Source of the DNA: Caballeronia peredens
GTDB taxonomy: Bacteria; Pseudomonadota; Gammaproteobacteria; Burkholderiales; Burkholderiaceae
Length of the DNA: 64,000 bases
Reading direction: 5' to 3'
Assembly (NCBI GenBank): GCA_001544595.2
Contig: FCOH02000012.1
Coordinates: forward strand, 62,001 to 126,000
The notes beneath the pieces were generated by a model. That model ran no database searches and was not told the DNA's origin. It worked only from the letters and a program-made list of their open reading frames with translations. Both the position numbers and the translations under genes were made by a program. Numbering within the stretch: position 1 is the first letter of the stretch; every line of letters begins with the position of its first letter. Shown here one piece after another: positions 58,883 to 64,000 of the stretch.

Positions 58883-60736
58883 ATGCCTTTGCCTACCGCC
58901 CCGGCCAAACTCGGCCACCTCCTGCCGTCCGACGAGTACAAGGCCAAAGCCCGGCCTTCGAAACAGTCGAAAAAGTCCTCCGCGGCCAGCGACGACGACG
59001 CGTATGGCGCGGTCGAAACCGTAGCCGCCGAGCGCCCCGCGGCGAACGCCGCGCACACGCTGCGCGCGATCGCGAGCGACGTGTTGACCCAGATTCCCGC
59101 CGAAGCGCATGCCGACGCGGCCGTGCCGGCGCCCGCGCCGACGCGCGGCCGAAAATCGAAACAGACCGCGGCCTTGCTGCAGCCGGTGCCGGGCGCGCGC
59201 GCCAAGCCCGATGAAGTCGAAGTCCGCGGTGAGCGCACGGAGCGCGCCGATGCGCCCGCGGCGCCCGCTCCTGTCGCCGCCCGTGAAACGCGTACCCAGA
59301 ACAAGCGCCGCCAGCGTACGACGGCCGAAGCCGAATTGCGCAAGCTGTTCGTGCTCGACACCAACGTGCTGATGCACGATCCGAGTTCGTTGTTCCGCTT
59401 CGAGGAGCACGACGTCTATCTGCCGATGATGACGTTGGAAGAACTCGACAATCACAAGAAAGGCATGTCGGAAGTGGCGCGCAACGCGCGTCAGGTGAGC
59501 CGCACGCTGGATGCGCTCGTCGCGCACGCGGGCGACGCCGCCAAGATGACGGAAGGCATTCCGCTCGCCGCTCAAGGCAATCGCGACGCGCTCGGCCGCC
59601 TCTACTTCCAGACCACGCTCACGGACATCGAACCGGTCGAAGGTCTGCCCGTCGGCAAGGCGGACAACCAGATTCTCGGCGTCGTGCGCGCGCTGCAGAA
59701 AGAGCGTCCGGATCGTCAGGTCGTGCTGGTGTCGAAAGACATCAACATGCGCATCAAGGCTCACGCGCTCGGCCTGCCCGCCGAAGACTACTTCAACGAT
59801 CAGGTTCTCGAAGACAAAGACCTGCTCTACTCGGGCGTGCGGGCGCTGCCGCAGGACTTCTGGACCCGGCATGCGAAGGGCATGGAGAGCTGGCAGGACA
59901 CCAAGACCGGCACGACGTATTACCGCGTGACCGGGCCGCTGTGTCCGTCGATGCTCGTCAACGAGTTCGTGTATCTGGAGCCGCAGAACGGCGAGCCGTC
60001 GTTCCACGCGGTCGTGCGCGAGCTGAACGGCAAAACCGCGCTCTTGCAGACGCTGCGCGACTACGGCCATCACAAGAACAACGTGTGGGGCATCACGGCG
60101 CGCAATCGCGAGCAGAACTTCGCGCTCAACCTGCTGATGAACCCGGAAGTCGATTTCGTCACGCTGCTCGGTCAGGCCGGCACCGGCAAGACCCTGATGG
60201 CGCTCGCCGCCGGTCTCGCGCAAGTGCTCGACGACAAGCGCTACAACGAGATCATCGTCACGCGCGCGACGGTTCCGGTCGGCGAAGACATCGGCTTTCT
60301 GCCGGGCACCGAAGAAGAGAAGATGCAGCCGTGGATGGGCGCCTTCGACGACAACCTCGAAGTGCTCCAGAAAACCGACGACGCCGCCGGCGAATGGGGC
60401 CGCGCCGCGACGCAGGAACTGATCCGCTCGCGTCTGAAAGTGAAGAGCATGAATTTCATGCGCGGACGCACGTTCGTCGACAAGTACGTGATCATCGACG
60501 AAGCGCAGAATCTGACGCCCAAGCAGATGAAGACGCTCGTCACGCGCGCGGGTCCGGGCACGAAGATCGTGTGCCTCGGCAATATCGCGCAGATCGACAC
60601 GCCTTACCTGACCGAAGGCAGTTCGGGGCTCACGTATGTCGTTGATCGCTTCAAGGGCTGGACGCACAGCGGCCACGTGACGCTCGCGCGCGGCGAACGC
60701 TCGCGGCTCGCCGACTACGCGTCCGACATCCTGTAA
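58883..60736 (+). CDS. PhoH-family ATPase with N-terminal PIN domain (PhoH2 type)
   Basis: A cytosolic protein that joins a PIN ribonuclease domain to a PhoH P-loop ATPase/helicase, an RNA-unwinding and cleaving design. The 617 residues comprise a disordered Ala/Pro/Lys-rich segment (1-150), the PIN domain at about 155-280 (FVLDTNVLMHDPSSL with the first catalytic Asp; TLEELDNHKKG; LVSKDINMRIKA with later Asp), a linker and the PhoH domain with Walker A GQAGTGKTLMA near 430 and Walker B VIIDEAQNLTP. ATG 58883 has GAGGGA at a good distance. Its target RNA is unknown. A terminator-like hairpin follows at 60761. Confidence 0.92.
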   Translation: MPLPTAPAKLGHLLPSDEYKAKARPSKQSKKSSAASDDDAYGAVETVAAERPAANAAHTLRAIASDVLTQIPAEAHADAAVPAPAPTRGRKSKQTAALLQPVPGARAKPDEVEVRGERTERADAPAAPAPVAARETRTQNKRRQRTTAEAELRKLFVLDTNVLMHDPSSLFRFEEHDVYLPMMTLEELDNHKKGMSEVARNARQVSRTLDALVAHAGDAAKMTEGIPLAAQGNRDALGRLYFQTTLTDIEPVEGLPVGKADNQILGVVRALQKERPDRQVVLVSKDINMRIKAHALGLPAEDYFNDQVLEDKDLLYSGVRALPQDFWTRHAKGMESWQDTKTGTTYYRVTGPLCPSMLVNEFVYLEPQNGEPSFHAVVRELNGKTALLQTLRDYGHHKNNVWGITARNREQNFALNLLMNPEVDFVTLLGQAGTGKTLMALAAGLAQVLDDKRYNEIIVTRATVPVGEDIGFLPGTEEEKMQPWMGAFDDNLEVLQKTDDAAGEWGRAATQELIRSRLKVKSMNFMRGRTFVDKYVIIDEAQNLTPKQMKTLVTRAGPGTKIVCLGNIAQIDTPYLTEGSSGLTYVVDRFKGWTHSGHVTLARGERSRLADYASDIL

Positions 60737-60760
60737 GCGCGCGGCATTCTTCTCGCGACC

Positions 60761-60797
60761 ACGGCCCGGCTGAGCAATCCGCCGGGCCGTTTCCATT
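60761..60797 (+). terminator. Probable terminator of the PhoH gene
   Basis: ACGGCCCGGC (60761-60770) pairs perfectly with GCCGGGCCGT (60781-60790), followed by TTCCATTT. The T tract is interrupted, so termination may be partial. Confidence 0.6.
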
Positions 60798-60935
60798 TCG
60801 TCTGAACGTTTCCTGCGGACAACACTTACGGCCGAAACTTCATGTAGAACTTCAGGAGATCTTGCCGCACGCCCGTTCGGCGGGCTAGTATCGACAGACT
60901 GTCTTCCTTCGGCGAGATTTCGCTCGCCTATTGCA

Positions 60936-61928
60936 ATGCGTCGAATCTGGCTGCCGCTTCTCGTCACCGTTCTGCTCGCCGCGTGCGGAAGCGCGCCGCA
61001 GCAGACGGCGCGCAAGCCCGCGGCCAGCACGGCCGCCAACCGCACCTTCAAGCCGCCTCCCGGCTTCCCGAATTTCGTCGATCACAGCGTCGGGCGCGAG
61101 GAAATCTCCATTCAGGCGATGTCGCTCGTCGGCGTGCCGTATCGCTGGGGCGGCAACACGCCCGATGCCGGCTTCGATTGCAGCGGGCTCGTGCGCTATG
61201 TCGTCGACCGCGCGGCGTCGGTGAATCTGCCGCGCACGACCGCCGACATGAGTTCGCGTGGCGAATCCGTCGAACCGGACGAGATCGCGCCTGGCGACCT
61301 GATCTTCTTCAACACGACCGGGCGGCCGCATTCGCACGTCGGTATTTATGTCGGCAAATTGCGCTTCGTCAATGCGCCGTCGACGGGCGGCACCGTGCGG
61401 CTCGACTATCTGACCAACCCGTACTGGGCAAAACGTTTCGACGGCATTCGACGCGTCGCGCCGCCGAAGTCCGCGCCCACGCCCTTCGATGCACCGACTT
61501 ATCTGGCGTCGCCGTCGCCGTCGCCAGCTCCAGTGCCGGCGCCAGCTCCGGAACCGGTCTACGCGCGGCAACCCGCCGCCGCGCCCGCGAGCGCCGACGC
61601 CTTCGAGCCGCCGCCGTCCACGCTCAGCGCGGCTCAGCGTCAGGCGCTCGCGGCCGGCGCGACCGCCCCGCCGGTGGCCGCCGCGATCAAGACCACCGCA
61701 CCCGATCCGATCCAGGCCGCCGCCGACGCGTTCGAGCCGCCGCCGCCCACTTCACGCGCGGCGCAGCAACAGGCACGCGCGGCGCAGTCAGCGGGTGCGC
61801 GCGACGACTCCGGAGAATCGATCGATCCGCCCGTGCGCGTCATGCGCGCCTCCACCGGCTCGCTCGCGTCGCCGCGCCCCGCGCCGACCGAAGATCCCAT
61901 CGCCCGCTTCGCCACCGGCACGAACTAA
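60936..61928 (+). CDS. NlpC/P60-family peptidoglycan endopeptidase, lipoprotein
   Basis: Cuts peptide bonds in peptidoglycan stems. The 330-residue precursor has a lipoprotein signal (WLPLLVTVLLAAC, Cys17), a linker and the NlpC/P60 domain at about 55-175 with the catalytic Cys82 in FDCSGLV and His134 in PHSHVGIYVG. The remaining 150 residues form a Pro/Ala-rich tail with two copies of a block ADAFEPPP-T--AAQ-QA-AA (about 220-241 and 263-284). E. coli relatives (NlpC, Spr) lack such a tail. It is probably anchored in the outer membrane facing the wall, with the tail reaching or binding elsewhere. Confidence 0.92.
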   Translation: MRRIWLPLLVTVLLAACGSAPQQTARKPAASTAANRTFKPPPGFPNFVDHSVGREEISIQAMSLVGVPYRWGGNTPDAGFDCSGLVRYVVDRAASVNLPRTTADMSSRGESVEPDEIAPGDLIFFNTTGRPHSHVGIYVGKLRFVNAPSTGGTVRLDYLTNPYWAKRFDGIRRVAPPKSAPTPFDAPTYLASPSPSPAPVPAPAPEPVYARQPAAAPASADAFEPPPSTLSAAQRQALAAGATAPPVAAAIKTTAPDPIQAAADAFEPPPPTSRAAQQQARAAQSAGARDDSGESIDPPVRVMRASTGSLASPRPAPTEDPIARFATGTN

Positions 61929-61985
61929 CGCGCGCGGCGCGTCTCTGCTATCGTGTTTCGATCATTCTCACGGGAGCGGAACACC

Positions 61986-62792
61986 ATGGATCTGGGACTG
62001 GCGGGCAAGGTCGTGCTCATCACCGGCGGCAGCAAGGGAATCGGCTTTGCCTGCGCGAAAGCGTTCGCGGAAGAAGGCGCGAAAGTCGCGATCGTCTCGC
62101 GCGACGCCGCGAACCTCGCTCGCGCCCGCGAGCAGCTGGCGAGCGCCGGCCATCACATCCATCTCGCGCGCGCCGACCTGCACGAAGCGCACAGCGCCGA
62201 AGATGTCGTCGAGGAAGCGAGCGCCGCGCTCGGTCCCATCGACATTCTGATCAACAGCGCCGGCGCCGCGCGCCGCTACGATCCCGATACGCTCGACGCC
62301 GCCGCCTACAAGGCAGCAATGGACGCCAAATACTTTTCCTACGTCTATCCGCAACAAGTGGTGCTCAGGCGCATGGCCGAGCGGCTGCGGCGCGATCCCA
62401 AGGTGGAACCGGGCGCAATCGTCAATATCGTCGGCATGGGCGGCAAAATCGCGACGGATATCCACATCGCGGGCGGCGCGGCCAACGCCGCGCTGATGCT
62501 CAACACGGTCGGTCTCGCACACTACTACGCGAAGCTCGGCATCCGCATCAACGCGATCAATCCGGGCGCGACGCTTACCGAGCGCGTCGAGGAAGCGCTC
62601 GACCTGGAGGCGAAGCGGCAAGGCGTGACGCGCGACGCGGTGCTCGCCGACAGTCAGGCGAAGGTGCCGCTCGGCCGTTACGCGAAACCGGAGGAAATCG
62701 CCGACGTCGCCCTCTTCCTGGCGAGCCGCCGCGCGAGTTACGTATCGGGCGCGATCATTCCGATGGACGGAGTGTCGTCGCCGATCATCTGA
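61986..62792 (+). CDS. SDR-fold protein lacking the usual catalytic triad
   Basis: The 268-residue protein has the short-chain dehydrogenase fold: cofactor loop LITGGSKGIGFACA (residues 10-23), the strand motif ILINSAGA, and the end GRYAKPEEIADVALFLAS plus SYVSGAIIPMDG typical of FabG-like members. Where the active YxxxK should be, the sequence is HIAGGAANAALML, so both Tyr and Lys are absent (aligned as Gly and Asn), and the usual Ser after VNI is Val-Gly. It may bind NAD(P) but act as a regulator or a non-classical enzyme. It lies 57 bases after the NlpC/P60 gene and converges on pit. Confidence 0.85.
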   Translation: MDLGLAGKVVLITGGSKGIGFACAKAFAEEGAKVAIVSRDAANLARAREQLASAGHHIHLARADLHEAHSAEDVVEEASAALGPIDILINSAGAARRYDPDTLDAAAYKAAMDAKYFSYVYPQQVVLRRMAERLRRDPKVEPGAIVNIVGMGGKIATDIHIAGGAANAALMLNTVGLAHYYAKLGIRINAINPGATLTERVEEALDLEAKRQGVTRDAVLADSQAKVPLGRYAKPEEIADVALFLASRRASYVSGAIIPMDGVSSPII

Positions 62793-62796
62793 TGCG

Positions 62797-62824
62797 CTTC
62801 GGCCCGAATCGCTTCGGGCCGAAG
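62797..62824. other. Perfect 12-bp hairpin between convergent genes
   Basis: CTTCGGCCCGAA (62797-62808) pairs without mismatch with TTCGGGCCGAAG (62813-62824), loop TCGC. Neither side has a T tract, so it is not a classic intrinsic terminator, but it lies exactly between convergent SDR and pit genes. Confidence 0.7.
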
Positions 62825-62861
62825 GCTGACAACGCTGCTTGCAGGAAGCGCTGCGAAAGCG

Positions 62862-63872
62862 CTACAGGAAACGGTGACCGATCCACCAGCCGGCCGCCGC
62901 GAGCGCGGCCGACGCAGGAATCGTCAGAATCCACGCCCACACGATATTGCCCGCGACGCCCCAGCGCACCGCGCTGAACTTCTGCGTCGCGCCGACGCCG
63001 ACGATGGCGCCTGTGATCGTGTGCGTCGTCGACACGGGAATGCCGAGAAACGACGCCACGAAGAGCGTGATCGCCCCGCCCGTCTCGGCGCAAAAACCGC
63101 CGACCGGCTTGAGCTTCGTGATTTTCTGGCCCATCGTGCGCACGATGCGCCAGCCGCCGAACAGCGTGCCGAGACCCATCGACAGATAGCAAAGCCCGAT
63201 GACCCAGACGGGCGGCGCGTCGGCGCTCGCGGAGGCGTAGCCGGTGGCGATCAGCAGCATCCAGATGATGCCGATGGTCTTTTGCGCGTCGTTGCCGCCG
63301 TGGCCGAGCGAATACAGGCCCGCCGAGACGAGTTGCATGCGGCGAAAGCGCCGGTCGACCTTCGAGGGCGGCGTGCGGAAATACAGCCACGACACGAGCA
63401 GCATGAAGAACGAGCCGAGCACGAAGCCGAGCAGCGGCGAAATGAAGATGAACGCAACCGTCTTGAGCAGGCCGTCCCAGTTGAGCGATCCCCAGCCCGA
63501 CTTGGCGAGCGCGGCGCCGACGAGCCCGCCGATCAGCGCATGCGACGAGCTCGACGGAATGCCGTAGTGCCACGTGACAATATTCCAGCCGATGGCGCCG
63601 ACGAGCGCGCCGAAGATCACGTAGTGATCGACGATTTCGGGGTCGATCGTGCCCTTGCCGACGGTGGCGGCGACCTTCAGGTGAAAGATGAAATACGCGA
63701 TGACGTTGAACGCCGCGGCAAACGCGACGGCTTGCTGCGGCTTGAGCACGCCGGTCGAGACGACCGTCGCGATGGAGTTGGCGGCGTCGTGGAAGCCGTT
63801 CATGAAGTCGAACGCGAGTGCGACTATGACGAGCAAGGCGACAGCCCAGATGGCGAGTTGAATCGAATGCAT
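62862..63872 (-). CDS. pit: Low-affinity inorganic phosphate transporter (PiT family)
   Basis: An inner-membrane importer of phosphate as metal-phosphate with protons. The 336-residue product (short PiT type) has about ten membrane helices and two PiT signature repeats: FDFMNGFHDAANSIATVVST near the N-terminus and SLGHGGNDAQKTIGI near residue 190-205; GIPVSTTHTITGAIVGVG and GIPSSSSHALIGGLVG are the paired Ser/Thr-His loops. ATG 63872 is used because the family starts with a short stretch before the first helix. It is preceded by what looks like the end of a DUF47 gene, its usual regulatory partner. Confidence 0.94.
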   Translation of the reverse strand: MHSIQLAIWAVALLVIVALAFDFMNGFHDAANSIATVVSTGVLKPQQAVAFAAAFNVIAYFIFHLKVAATVGKGTIDPEIVDHYVIFGALVGAIGWNIVTWHYGIPSSSSHALIGGLVGAALAKSGWGSLNWDGLLKTVAFIFISPLLGFVLGSFFMLLVSWLYFRTPPSKVDRRFRRMQLVSAGLYSLGHGGNDAQKTIGIIWMLLIATGYASASADAPPVWVIGLCYLSMGLGTLFGGWRIVRTMGQKITKLKPVGGFCAETGGAITLFVASFLGIPVSTTHTITGAIVGVGATQKFSAVRWGVAGNIVWAWILTIPASAALAAAGWWIGHRFL

Positions 63873-63987
63873 CAGTTGGTGTTGTTTTGACCGGTCTGGA
63901 AATGCGATGCCGGTTTGTCGTCCCGGTGGTCCAGCGGCTGCCCGCGGCGCGCCGAAACATCGCACGCTGCGGGTTTGGGAGGTTCGA

Positions 63988-64000
63988 TCAGGCGTTTTCC
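63988..64000 (-). CDS. Last codons of a probable DUF47 (PhoU-like) gene
   Basis: The reverse strand at the window edge reads GAA AAC GCC TGA, that is ENA and stop. From memory, DUF47 proteins beside pit in Burkholderiaceae end in ENA or similar, and DUF47 (a PhoU-like phosphate-transport regulator) is normally the gene just upstream of pit. Only four codons are visible, so the call rests mainly on context. Confidence 0.35.

Noticed and set aside
60983..62977. Open frame of 664 codons across the NlpC/P60 and SDR genes
   Set aside because: Both real genes are read in other frames with full motifs; the long frame shows only low-complexity Arg-rich sequence.
63872..64000. Open frame to the window edge whose TGA overlaps the pit ATG (TGATG)
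   Set aside because: The overlap looked like translational coupling, but the residues resemble nothing. Another frame gives ENA-stop at 63988, the ending I expect of the usual DUF47 partner.

Overview
The window is chromosomal core DNA of a beta-proteobacterium of the Burkholderiaceae, most like Paraburkholderia, Caballeronia or Burkholderia. This rests on the high G+C content, the order tig-clpP-clpX-lon-hupB-tRNA-ppiD, an ispD-ispF pair divergent from mfd, a complete Ara4N (arn) operon with arnA split in two, and the close fit of most proteins to families as I know them from that group. I see no prophage, insertion sequence, integron or CRISPR array. Nearly all genes are housekeeping genes, so the unusual signals are small ones.

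Layout from left to right. 0-8 kb: the 5' end of purL, an FAD amino-acid oxidoreductase, nnr (NAD(P)HX repair), pgi, the ABC ATPase ybbA divergent from the esterase tesA, and a small lipoprotein. 8-17.5 kb: a protein-quality-control block on the minus strand (tig, clpP, clpX, lon, hupB, tRNA-Val, tRNA-Asp, ppiD). 18-24.6 kb: glycerate kinase, a PepSY membrane protein with a DUF2946 protein, tRNA-Leu, an unknown 128-residue protein, a squalene-synthase-like protein lacking its catalytic aspartates, and a DUF1501 protein with a small secreted partner. 24.8-28.4 kb: an OmpR/EnvZ-type two-component pair and ahpC-ahpD.

28.4-43.5 kb: ispF-ispD, mfd, argE, a threonine dehydratase, the polyamine importer potFGHI, an Nramp metal transporter, outer-membrane phospholipase A and a DUF1289 protein. 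43.5-49.4 kb (minus strand): ybiT and the operon alaA-hom-thrC for alanine and threonine synthesis. 49.9-58 kb: an Mth938-like protein and the seven-gene arn operon (arnT, an arnE/F-like gene, arnB, arnC, two arnA halves, arnD), which makes and attaches 4-amino-4-deoxy-L-arabinose to lipid A. 58-64 kb: bcp, a strong candidate small-RNA gene, a PIN-PhoH ATPase, an NlpC/P60 lipoprotein, a divergent SDR protein, the phosphate transporter pit and probably the last codons of its DUF47 partner.

The best leads for new biology are the probable non-coding RNA at about 58502-58664 (sigma-70-type promoter, long-range stem, strong terminator) and the squalene-synthase-fold protein at 22379-23221, which has lost both aspartate motifs. 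Further leads are an SDR protein without the Ser-Tyr-Lys triad, the tesA and ybbA start codons shared in one CATG, the lone YbbA ATPase without its permease, and repeated TGTTACA boxes before an apparently leaderless ompR. Start sites, promoters and terminators were judged by eye; no homology search was possible.
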